NCBI GenBank assembly: GCA_031260865.1
Contig: JAISKQ010000047.1
Span: forward strand, 1 to 22,397
Source of the DNA: Prevotella sp.
GTDB lineage: Bacteria > Bacteroidota > Bacteroidia > Bacteroidales > Dysgonomonadaceae
Reading direction: 5' to 3'
DNA: 22,397 nt
Numbering within the stretch: the first letter of the stretch is position 1; each line of letters opens with the position of its first letter. Below the pieces are notes generated by a model. It was not told the DNA's origin and made no database searches. It saw nothing but the letters and a program-made list of their open reading frames with translations. Shown one piece after another: positions 14,482-22,125 of the stretch. The position numbers and the translations under genes were made by a program.

Positions 14482-15825
14482 ATGAGACACTGTAAATGCT
14501 TATCAATGATGTGCTTGCTCCTGACCATCAATATTATTGGTGCATTTGGGCAAATACCGGTGGTAAAAATACCGCAACGTGCCACAATTTCACCAAATAT
14601 TATTACAGGAAATTCCAATAAGAATAATTTTACGTCGAACAACATTCCTGTTTTCCCAAATTTGAATAATAATCAGCAACAATTAGATATGTATGAACGC
14701 GATCGGCTCGAAGTTCAACGCCGAAATGCCGAAATGCAGCGAATGTTTAAAGAAGAACTATCCGATTTTTCTACCATACAGTACGATTTACCTTCATGGT
14801 TGGGTGCGCAAGGCACGGAATATTATTACCGAACAGCAGAAAAATTGCTTAATATGCTTAACGGACAAACGGCGCTTAACCTAAAAGATGCTGTGTTTTC
14901 AGTCGAAAATGCTTACTTTGAAGGGATGCTAGACCGAGCCATATATGAAAGGAATATTTCTCAGATGGTTACTATAGCCCGACTAAAAGCAAAACAAGAT
15001 GGTTATAACTGGAACAACCCGGACACGAAGAATATTATGTTATTTCGTGTTATGTCCGATACGCTGAATTTCAAATTTCCTTTGCATGAACACTTTTCTA
15101 CTTCATTCCCAATGCAATATGATTTCGATGATTTCCGAGGAGAAAAAGATCATTCAAAATTATTTGTCACTAAACTCTTAACATCACATACCGGTCAATG
15201 CCATTCATTACCTCTACTTTATCTTATCCTTTGTGAAGCAGTCGGTACAGAAGCAAATCTAGCTTTTTCGCCTCATCATTCATATATTAAGTTCAAAGAC
15301 CGGCAGAACAATTGGCATAACCTTGAATTGACTCAGGGCAGAATGGTAACTGATGCCTTTATTATAGGTTCGGGATTCATTACGGCAGCAGCCATAAAGC
15401 ACGGCGTTTATCTGGAGTCGCAAACAAAAAGACAAGTCATAGCACATTGTTTATCTGACCTTGCTTCGGGATATATCCATAAATACGGATATGATAAATT
15501 TGTTATTCAATGTATAGATTCTGTTTTAGTTTATGCCCCAACAAACATAACAGCTTTAGCCATAAAATCTAATTATCATGGCATCCGATTACAATATGTT
15601 GCAGACCAGATTGGCAGACCACCTTTAGATATATTAAAAACTCAATACCCTGATGCCTATAAACTATTTGAAGAACGGAATAATATTTACCGTCGGATGG
15701 ATGAAATAGGGTTCATTGAAATGCCGAAAGAAGTATATGAAAGTTGGCTTAATTCCGTGAATGAGGAAAAAGAAAGGCGTGAACATGATATTAGATATAA
15801 GAATGCATTACGATTAATTGAATAA
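14482..15825 (+). CDS. Secreted transglutaminase-like (SirB1_N-like) protein with TPR-like tail, paralogue A
   Basis: Predicted exported protein of 447 aa with an unknown reaction. A signal peptide (about residues 1-23) ends AFG before Gln24. An Asn/Gln-rich, probably disordered segment follows (about 38-68), then a charged helical stretch (70-92). The core carries a Cys-His-Glu set in TGQCHSLPLLYL (C240), FSPHHSYIK (H266) and WHNLELT (E282). Spacing and context resemble the transglutaminase-like fold of SirB1_N proteins. The C-terminal part (about 318-430) looks like TPR helices. The same core with identical spacing recurs in the gene at 17927, so the two are paralogues. It starts the cassette operon and ends 16 bp before the RHS-tip gene. 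It could be a peptidase, an acyl or cross-linking enzyme, or a catalytically dead binding module. Confidence 0.75.
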   Translation: MRHCKCLSMMCLLLTINIIGAFGQIPVVKIPQRATISPNIITGNSNKNNFTSNNIPVFPNLNNNQQQLDMYERDRLEVQRRNAEMQRMFKEELSDFSTIQYDLPSWLGAQGTEYYYRTAEKLLNMLNGQTALNLKDAVFSVENAYFEGMLDRAIYERNISQMVTIARLKAKQDGYNWNNPDTKNIMLFRVMSDTLNFKFPLHEHFSTSFPMQYDFDDFRGEKDHSKLFVTKLLTSHTGQCHSLPLLYLILCEAVGTEANLAFSPHHSYIKFKDRQNNWHNLELTQGRMVTDAFIIGSGFITAAAIKHGVYLESQTKRQVIAHCLSDLASGYIHKYGYDKFVIQCIDSVLVYAPTNITALAIKSNYHGIRLQYVADQIGRPPLDILKTQYPDAYKLFEERNNIYRRMDEIGFIEMPKEVYESWLNSVNEEKERREHDIRYKNALRLIE

Positions 15826-15841
15826 CTTAAACCTACTATAT

Positions 15842-16879
15842 ATGAAAAAAGCTGCATCGTTTTTAGGTATTTTGCTTTTAGTTTGTTCTGCTATACATGG
15901 ACAAGAGGACATATTTAAGAAGCATGGGATAACAAAAGAACCGCTTACTTTGAGTAAAGGAAAATATAAGGAAACATTCTACAATGAAGAGATAATGCAA
16001 GTAGGTACAGTATTGATTAATACACTTACTAATAAAGTAGTTAAATTTCTTGATGAAGATACTACTAAACTTGCTTACAGAGCGGAAACTACAAGTCGCT
16101 TCTTGACTGTTGACCCGCTGGCGGAAGAATATTACTCGTGGTCGCCGTATGTATATGTAGGTAATAATCCTATAAAACGGATAGACCCAACTGGTATGGA
16201 TTGGTATGAGGATAAAGACGGTTCTTATCAATACGACCCTAAATTGACGCAAAAGAATGCTGCTGGACGATTGCAGAATGGACAATCTTATGTCGGCGCG
16301 ACTGCTCAAGTCAATGACAGCAAAGGAAATGCTTTTGCCACTTTCAGAGCAGATGGTAGTATTATGTATGCAAATGAAGGTGGGGCTTATGCAAGGATGG
16401 TTTCAAATACCCAAAAGACTGGTAATGAAGAAATGAGTGCTATTACGGACAATGGTGTTCTTGTATTACCGAGCTGGGATAATAAACCGGATGAAGCGAA
16501 GTTTACAGAATATGAATATAGCGCAAAAAATGGAAATGTGGTAGATGCTGTAACGGGAAAAGAAATGAATACAGTAGCGATGGCACATACACATCCAGGA
16601 GGCACTATGCCAAGTAATGCAGATAGAATCTTTGCATCTAATACCATTCCAAACAAACCTATGTATGTATTTAAAATGGAAAACAAGAACGATTTAACAC
16701 CAGGTATTGCATATATTATTGCGAATTCTATCAAGCCTTCCTCATGGAATAATACATATTCTACGACAATAACAGGAGTCTCAAATATGACTTTACCAAA
16801 TGTAATGAAGTCTGGAGGACTTAGAAGTTTCACTCGTAAAAACAGACTGAATATGATTAATAAAATACCAAACAAATGA
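15842..16879 (+). CDS. Short secreted RHS-core protein with C-terminal JAB/JAMM-like toxin tip
   Basis: Candidate secreted polymorphic toxin of 345 aa. The start is ATG 15842; an in-frame TTG at 15818 overlaps the upstream gene and is rejected. A signal peptide (1-20, IHG before Gln21) is followed by a conserved-looking lead-in (KEPLTLSKGKYKE, 32-44). The RHS-associated core hinge comes next: SRFLTVDPLA (85-94), SPYVYVGNNPIKR (101-113) and IDPTGMDW (114-121). The remaining C-terminal region is the variable tip, with AMAHTHPGG (H249, H251) plus S258 and D261, resembling the metal-binding motif of JAB/JAMM peptidases but one residue shorter between His251 and Ser258. The usual 1000-residue-plus RHS/YD shell is absent. 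The lipoprotein gene downstream overlaps it by 4 bp. Toxicity is inferred from architecture. Confidence 0.75.
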   Translation: MKKAASFLGILLLVCSAIHGQEDIFKKHGITKEPLTLSKGKYKETFYNEEIMQVGTVLINTLTNKVVKFLDEDTTKLAYRAETTSRFLTVDPLAEEYYSWSPYVYVGNNPIKRIDPTGMDWYEDKDGSYQYDPKLTQKNAAGRLQNGQSYVGATAQVNDSKGNAFATFRADGSIMYANEGGAYARMVSNTQKTGNEEMSAITDNGVLVLPSWDNKPDEAKFTEYEYSAKNGNVVDAVTGKEMNTVAMAHTHPGGTMPSNADRIFASNTIPNKPMYVFKMENKNDLTPGIAYIIANSIKPSSWNNTYSTTITGVSNMTLPNVMKSGGLRSFTRKNRLNMINKIPNK

Positions 16880-17376
16880 AAAATATATTTCTCATATTAC
16901 TAGTACTTCTTATATCTTGTAATAGTAACAATAAAAAAGATGTATATGATGGTATATTGGAGCCAAGAGAAAATATTAAAACTATTCTTGACTCTTTTGT
17001 ACAAGTAAAGAATGACAAAAGTTTGATATATGAACTTTATATTGACAAAGTAACGCCAGAAGAACACCATCTATTTTTATATGCAGGTAAAGTATCATTA
17101 TTAAATCATAAAAATAAGGTAAGCCAGACAGAAATATCAGGAGTTAAGATTGATATATATTCAGGATTAGAGCATTATTTTAAAAATGCCAATGATACAT
17201 CCCCTTTTAACGATACCTTTAGTGATCCATTACCTGAAGGTTACTTTTGGATAATAAAAGATAGCTGTGGTGTGGTAAATATATATCAGGAAGATTGGAT
17301 TCATCCATTCTATAATTTACCAAATATGCTGGGAGTTCCTGATAGTATTCTTTACTTACCTCCTGATAAAAACTAA
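16876..17376 (+). CDS. Lipoprotein, candidate immunity protein 1
   Basis: No known family is recognised. The 166-aa product starts with a lipoprotein signal (MKNIFLILLVLLISC, lipobox LISC, Cys15), so it would sit on the periplasmic face of a membrane or on the outer membrane. The mature part has LEPRENIKTILDSF (29-42), YELYIDKVTPEE and IYSGLEHYF, all echoed in the next gene. Its ATG overlaps the toxin stop codon (ATGA), implying translational coupling. Position right after an RHS tip, small size and tandem duplication are the classic immunity arrangement. A lipoprotein is what would protect against a toxin acting in the periplasm. The stretch is very AT-rich: 19 and 15 G+C in the two 60-base lines from 17041. 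Confidence 0.7.
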   Translation: MKNIFLILLVLLISCNSNNKKDVYDGILEPRENIKTILDSFVQVKNDKSLIYELYIDKVTPEEHHLFLYAGKVSLLNHKNKVSQTEISGVKIDIYSGLEHYFKNANDTSPFNDTFSDPLPEGYFWIIKDSCGVVNIYQEDWIHPFYNLPNMLGVPDSILYLPPDKN

Positions 17377-17387
17377 AAATATATTGA

Positions 17388-17918
17388 ATGAAAATTACAT
17401 ATTTACTGTTGATTATATTGCTATTAACTCTAACTACTTGCCTTAAAAATAAGCAGAGAAGAGTAGAGTATATATATATATATTTAGAACCCCAAGATAA
17501 TATCAAAGTTTTATTAGATTCTTTCTTAACAGAAAATGGAAAGGATGCCCCTATATATGAGTTATACATACAAAGAATAACCCCTTGGGAATATGATAAA
17601 TTTGAATCAACAATTACAGAAATTACCATTTATGGTGGTAAGTATCCATTGGGGTTAATGAGAAAAAAGAGGGAGCCAACAGTGGCCGTTAAAATAGATG
17701 GTGTGGATTTTTTTATATATTCGGGGATAGAGGATTATTTTTCAACAGCTTATAAAGGAGACCCATATAACGGAGAAAATGAACCTTATGGTAATGTATG
17801 GGATATTAGAGATAGTGTGGGTGTTTACACCTATTTCATAAAAACAACATTGCAAGCTCCACCACCATCGGATATACCATCAGATATAAAATTTGTACCG
17901 CCAACAATCGAAGAATAG
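17388..17918 (+). CDS. Lipoprotein, candidate immunity protein 2 (paralogue of the preceding gene)
   Basis: A 176-aa lipoprotein (lipobox LTTC, Cys18) homologous to the preceding one. LEPQDNIKVLLDSF matches LEPRENIKTILDSF, PIYELYIQRITPWEYDKF matches the following block, and IYSGIEDYF matches IYSGLEHYF. It starts 11 bp after its neighbour and ends 8 bp before the next gene. A run of seven TA dinucleotides (17469-17482) encodes Tyr-Ile repeats right after the signal peptide, at a place where the paralogue has no repeat. The tandem copies may protect against different toxin variants, or one may be an orphan from a replaced toxin; this is inference. Confidence 0.7.
   Translation: MKITYLLLIILLLTLTTCLKNKQRRVEYIYIYLEPQDNIKVLLDSFLTENGKDAPIYELYIQRITPWEYDKFESTITEITIYGGKYPLGLMRKKREPTVAVKIDGVDFFIYSGIEDYFSTAYKGDPYNGENEPYGNVWDIRDSVGVYTYFIKTTLQAPPPSDIPSDIKFVPPTIEE
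17469..17482 (+). repeat. (TA)7 dinucleotide run inside a coding region
   Basis: Seven uninterrupted TA units lie at about codons 28-32 of the second lipoprotein gene. Gain or loss of one unit would shift the reading frame just after the signal peptide. Confidence 0.8.
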
Positions 17919-17926
17919 TTTTAAAT

Positions 17927-18997
17927 ATGATTAAACGAACTCTATTTATCCTTATTATTAGTTTTCCAAGCCTTCTTGTTTATGCGCAGGAAACATATTA
18001 CAACCAAGCGTATTCTCATATCGAAAATATGCTTTCAGGCAAAGTAGAACTTAATTTCAAGGATGCGGTTCTATTTACAGAATATGCTTACTATGACGGA
18101 AAGTTAGATACTCAGTTAATAAATGAAGAATACGAAACTCTTTGTCGTTTAATAAATGGTCTCTCCAAATCCGAATTAATAACCTATACAGGGGAAGATA
18201 AAGATATAATAACAAAACATGCTGCAATATTTAAAGTCCTTACAGATACGATTTTAATTCCTGTGGATTCAATGCTTATCTATGAGCATAAGCCATTAAT
18301 ATACGATTTTGAAGACCCTTTAGGTCAATCGGATTGGACAAAGATGTTCGTTTCCAAACTGCTGGAAACAGGCAAAGGGAACTGTCACTCGCTACCTTAT
18401 TTGTATAAAATTTTAGCAGAAGAGCTAAATATTCCTTGCCATCTCGCTTTTGCTCCTAATCATATCTATATCAAACTGTTTTCTGAAAAATCAGGTTGGT
18501 ATAATACCGAACTGACAAGCGCGACATTCCCGATTGACGCATGGATTATAGCTTCCGGTTATGTGACAGTTGACGCGATACGTAATGGACTGTATATGGA
18601 TACCCTTAGTAACAAACAAGCTGTTGCCAATTGCCTTGTAGATTTGGCGCAGGGCTATCAACACAAAAATGGCAAGGAAAATTCTGAATTTGTAATAAAG
18701 TGCTGTAATACGGTTTTACAATATCATCCGGCAAACGCGAATGCCCTCTTGACAAAAGCCGAAGCACAAAAATTTTATATTCATTCACTGATGAAAGAAA
18801 AAAATCTGAAAAAGGCGGAAGCCCTTTTCACAGATTCATCTATAAAAGAGATGTATTCAGAAATGGAATCGGCATACATACAATTGTACAAGTCGGGGTA
18901 TCGACAAATGCCGGAAGAAATGTACATACAATGGATAGATTTGCTAAAGAAAGATCCAAACAAATATATGAACCACAGGTTGAAAGGATTGAAGTAA
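17927..18997 (+). CDS. Secreted transglutaminase-like (SirB1_N-like) protein with TPR-like tail, paralogue B
   Basis: A 356-aa exported protein closely related to the gene at 14482. The signal peptide ends VYA before Gln21. The shared block begins at about residue 26 (YNQAYSHIENMLSGK, echoing the equivalent region of paralogue A) and continues with LNFKDAV, YDFEDPLG and MFVSKLLETGKGNCHSLPYLY. The putative triad is C153, H179 (APNHIYIK) and E195 (WYNTEL); Cys-His spacing is 26 and His-Glu spacing 16, the same as in paralogue A. A TPR-like tail (about 235-340) follows, including LQYHPANANALLTKAEAQ. The Asn/Gln-rich insert of paralogue A is missing. It ends the cassette, 51 bp before comEC, with no terminator seen between them. 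Confidence 0.75.
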   Translation: MIKRTLFILIISFPSLLVYAQETYYNQAYSHIENMLSGKVELNFKDAVLFTEYAYYDGKLDTQLINEEYETLCRLINGLSKSELITYTGEDKDIITKHAAIFKVLTDTILIPVDSMLIYEHKPLIYDFEDPLGQSDWTKMFVSKLLETGKGNCHSLPYLYKILAEELNIPCHLAFAPNHIYIKLFSEKSGWYNTELTSATFPIDAWIIASGYVTVDAIRNGLYMDTLSNKQAVANCLVDLAQGYQHKNGKENSEFVIKCCNTVLQYHPANANALLTKAEAQKFYIHSLMKEKNLKKAEALFTDSSIKEMYSEMESAYIQLYKSGYRQMPEEMYIQWIDLLKKDPNKYMNHRLKGLK

Positions 18998-19048
18998 AAT
19001 CTATCTCAAAAAAAGGATATTTAAAACTTTATTTTCATACTTTTGGAG

Positions 19049-21022
19049 ATGCGAAACCCGTTATCCAAAGCGCCTTTTCTTTTCCTGCTGATCCCTTTGC
19101 TGATTGGGATTCTGCTCCGGTATTTCCTCAATGTGCAATATTTGGGCATGGCTTCTTTCTGCGTGGGAATCGCGGTGATGCTCCTCTCTTATTTTATCCC
19201 CGCGCGAAAGCAATTCCCGTGGCGTTGGCTGTTTGGAGCGGGAGCCGCTTGCGCGATGATGGGTGTCGGCATTTTCACAACCGCGCTTCGACAGCAATTC
19301 TCCGAATTTATATTCCCCGATAAGGCGGTGGTTTACAAAGGGATTGTTACCGACACACCGCAAGAAAAAGCAAAGACGACAGCGTACAGGGTATATCTTC
19401 CGATAGAAGACAAGCAGGTTGTTTGCTATCTTCAACGGGATTCGTTGACAAATAGCTCCTTGCTGCCGGGCGACGAATTTCTGTTTTACGGGAAAATACA
19501 GCCGTTCCGAAATATGGGAAACCCCGACGATTTTGATTATGTGCGTTATATGTACAATCAAGGCTTTGCCGGATCTGTTTATGTGCAATCGTCATCATGG
19601 CAGGCGACAAACAAAGTTTCCTCTTCGCTGAAGTTCAGAGCTTTGCGGTATCGGCAGGCTATTATGGATTTTTATCGGTCGTTGGGTTTTGACGACACGG
19701 AATACAGCATTCTGTCGGCATTGACATTGGGTTATCAGAATGACCTGACCGATGATCTGAAGCAAGGGTTCAGGACGACAGGCACTGTCCATGTATTATC
19801 GGTCAGCGGTTTGCATGTCGGTATTATCTATCTGATGATCGCCTCGCTGCTGGGCTTTATCCGCAAGCGGGCAAAACATTATTGGCTAAAGCCTGCCCTT
19901 ATCATCCTATTGCTCTGGATATACGCTTACATAACGGGTTTGCCGCCATCGGTAATCAGGGCAAGCGCCATGTTAAGCCTGTTTTGCGTGTCGGAAATCT
20001 TTGGCCGCAAGAGCTTTTCTATTCACACGCTATTCATCGCCGCCTTTTTTATGCTTCTAGTAAATCCATTTTCATTCTTTGACATCGGATTTCAATTAAG
20101 CTTTATGTCGACGCTTTCTATCCTGTATTTACAGCCGAAAGCATCCGCCATGTTCAAGATAGGAAATAAGTATGCCCGAAATCTATGGCAATTATTTACC
20201 TTGTCATTGGTCGCGCAGTTGGCGACCTTTCCTCTTTGTTTATACTATTTTGGCACGTTCCCGGTTTATTTCTTTATCGCCAACTTGATCATTGTTCCTC
20301 TAGTTTCGTTTATCATGTACGCCGTGGGAGGTATTCCCGTGGCAAAGCTATTGAGCGTCGTATTACCCGGTTTAAGCCAATCCTTTTATTACTTGCCGGT
20401 AAAGGTCTTGCAACTATTAGTGTATCTGATGACTTCGCTTATTCATTTCTTCGAAAGCCTTCCATCGGCTTTGATAAAGGATGCGAAAATTTCATTTCCC
20501 GACTTATTCCTGTTATTCGCTACAATCATCGGCATTTTGATTTTCTTTATTTACAAAAAGCCCAAAGCATTGACCGTCGGGCTGTCTGCTGTCCTGCTCC
20601 TGTTGGGAACCCATATTTACGGCAATATAGAAAAGAAGCCCGATACGTTGACTGTGTATAACAATCGCCAATCCGTAAAAATAGGATGGAATATAGATGA
20701 CAAGGAGTATATACTTGATTCCGACTCATTGAATGATAGCTGTCGATATTTGAATTTACATCACACCAGTATATTGATTTTATCTTCCGGTAATTGGCGA
20801 AATAAGCAGACGGATAAAAAATATATGCTGGATAATTTGATTCTAACAGGTGGAAATAATCACTCTTTATATTCTTTAACGCAACTCTTTTCAGTTAAAA
20901 ATGTTGTATTAGACGCTTCATTATCAGTATATACCCGGCTGAAATTATCTAAAGAATGTCAAAATCTTAATATTCCTTGTTATGATGTAAGCCAAAGTGG
21001 TGCTTTTCGTCTGATTTTTTAG
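19049..21022 (+). CDS. comEC: ComEC/Rec2-family DNA-uptake channel protein
   Basis: Polytopic membrane protein related to the channel that imports single-stranded DNA in natural transformation. The ATG at 19049 is preferred over an in-frame TTG at 19043, giving 657 aa. An N-terminal DUF4131 region (about 5-185) with two or three membrane helices and a soluble OB-like part (YKGIVTDTPQEKAKTTAYRV) precedes the ComEC competence domain (about 225-490). That domain carries the hallmark HVLSVSGLHVG (248-258) and GLPPSVIRAS. The C-terminal 130 residues do not show the metallo-beta-lactamase Asp/His motifs of full-length ComEC, as I recall for many Bacteroidetes homologues. It is directly behind the accessory cassette and 40 bp ahead of the DHH gene. 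Confidence 0.93.
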   Translation: MRNPLSKAPFLFLLIPLLIGILLRYFLNVQYLGMASFCVGIAVMLLSYFIPARKQFPWRWLFGAGAACAMMGVGIFTTALRQQFSEFIFPDKAVVYKGIVTDTPQEKAKTTAYRVYLPIEDKQVVCYLQRDSLTNSSLLPGDEFLFYGKIQPFRNMGNPDDFDYVRYMYNQGFAGSVYVQSSSWQATNKVSSSLKFRALRYRQAIMDFYRSLGFDDTEYSILSALTLGYQNDLTDDLKQGFRTTGTVHVLSVSGLHVGIIYLMIASLLGFIRKRAKHYWLKPALIILLLWIYAYITGLPPSVIRASAMLSLFCVSEIFGRKSFSIHTLFIAAFFMLLVNPFSFFDIGFQLSFMSTLSILYLQPKASAMFKIGNKYARNLWQLFTLSLVAQLATFPLCLYYFGTFPVYFFIANLIIVPLVSFIMYAVGGIPVAKLLSVVLPGLSQSFYYLPVKVLQLLVYLMTSLIHFFESLPSALIKDAKISFPDLFLLFATIIGILIFFIYKKPKALTVGLSAVLLLLGTHIYGNIEKKPDTLTVYNNRQSVKIGWNIDDKEYILDSDSLNDSCRYLNLHHTSILILSSGNWRNKQTDKKYMLDNLILTGGNNHSLYSLTQLFSVKNVVLDASLSVYTRLKLSKECQNLNIPCYDVSQSGAFRLIF

Positions 21023-21030
21023 TATTTTTG
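21023..21030 (+). promoter_or_regulatory. Candidate -7 box for the DHH phosphoesterase gene
   Basis: TATTTTTG fits TAnnTTTG and lies 32 bp before the ATG, starting right after the comEC stop codon. No TTTG -33 element is evident. Confidence 0.35.
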
Positions 21031-21062
21031 TAGCTGCGTAATATTAAGAGGATTATAAGTAA

Positions 21063-22094
21063 ATGATTTCAAAAATAATAGCCGGTCAGAAGATCACGGC
21101 GGTAGAGGAACTGCTTGATCAACATGACAAAATAGTGATTGTCACACATGTTTCGCCTGATGGCGACGCCATAGGTTCTTCGCTGGGATTGTATCATTAT
21201 CTGAATGAACAGGGTAATGACGTGACTGTTATTGTTCCTAACTCATTCCCTAATTTTCTGAAATGGATGCCGGGGGCAAAAGATATTCTTGATTACGAAA
21301 GACATCCTGAATACGCTCAAAAATTAATCGCGGACGCGGAATTGATTTTCTGTCTCGACTTTAATATACCTAAACGAACTCACCATTTAGCGCCTTTTAT
21401 AGAAGCGGCAAAGGGAAAGAAAGTGTTGATCGACCATCATCCCGAGCCTTCGGAATTTTGTGATGTAATGATTTCACATCCCGAAATATCCTCGACAAGC
21501 GAATTGGTTTTCAGACTGATATGCCGTATGGGCGATTTGGAGGTGATGAGTCTCGATAGCGCCACGGCGATATATACCGGCATGATGACCGACACCGGAG
21601 CTTTTACCTATAACTCCAATAATGTCGAGATATATTATATCATAAGCGAATTGTTGAAAAAAGGTATAAATAAAGACCGGATTTATTCCAATGTATATCA
21701 TAATTATACAGAGGATCGCTTTCGTATGTTGGGATATACATTATCCGAAAAGATGAAAATATACCCCGGATACAACGCGGCTTTGATATGGCTGACCAAT
21801 GAGGAACAAAGCAGATACAAAGTGCAGAAAGGCGATACGGAAGGCTTTGCCAATCTGCCGCTGAATATAAAAGGAATAATATTCTCGGTTTTTATCCGCG
21901 AAGACAATGATTTTATAAAAATCTCGTTTCGTTCACAGGGGGATTTTCCCAGCAATAAATTTGCTGAACGGTGTTACAACGGAGGAGGGCATCTGAATGC
22001 CGCCGGAGGCGAATTTTATGGTACGGTGGAAGAGGCTATCGCTATATTTGAAAAAGCATTGCCGGAATTTGGCGATTTATTGCGAAAGAATTAA
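21063..22094 (+). CDS. nrnA: DHH/DHHA1 phosphoesterase, NrnA-like (oligoribonuclease / pAp phosphatase)
   Basis: Predicted cytosolic Mn-dependent phosphoesterase that degrades nanoRNA and/or removes phosphate from 3'-phosphoadenosine 5'-phosphate. The 343-aa protein shows the DHH-family metal motifs in order: THVSPDGDAIGSS (H29, D33, D35), CLDFN (D99), IDHHPEP (D124, H125, H126) and MMTDTGAF (D177). The C-terminal DHHA1 domain carries GGGHLNAAGG near residues 306-315. Size and layout fit NrnA rather than RecJ or cyclic-di-AMP phosphodiesterases with extra sensor domains, though c-di-nucleotide activity cannot be excluded. It follows comEC closely and precedes the DUF4827 gene by 31 bp, a conserved-looking trio. 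Confidence 0.92.
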   Translation: MISKIIAGQKITAVEELLDQHDKIVIVTHVSPDGDAIGSSLGLYHYLNEQGNDVTVIVPNSFPNFLKWMPGAKDILDYERHPEYAQKLIADAELIFCLDFNIPKRTHHLAPFIEAAKGKKVLIDHHPEPSEFCDVMISHPEISSTSELVFRLICRMGDLEVMSLDSATAIYTGMMTDTGAFTYNSNNVEIYYIISELLKKGINKDRIYSNVYHNYTEDRFRMLGYTLSEKMKIYPGYNAALIWLTNEEQSRYKVQKGDTEGFANLPLNIKGIIFSVFIREDNDFIKISFRSQGDFPSNKFAERCYNGGGHLNAAGGEFYGTVEEAIAIFEKALPEFGDLLRKN

Positions 22095-22125
22095 AAATAT
22101 ACTTTACTAATAAAAATAATAGTAG

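Noticed and set aside
15818..15841. TTG start for the RHS-tip gene
   Set aside because: It overlaps the end of the upstream gene, and ATG at 15842 begins a canonical signal peptide.
19038..19045. TACTTTTG as a -7 box for comEC
   Set aside because: It ends 3 bp before the start codon, so transcription would begin inside the gene. There is no -33 element, and read-through from the cassette explains expression more simply.
19043..19048. TTG start for comEC
   Set aside because: ATG follows two codons later and begins the usual N-terminus; the difference is trivial.
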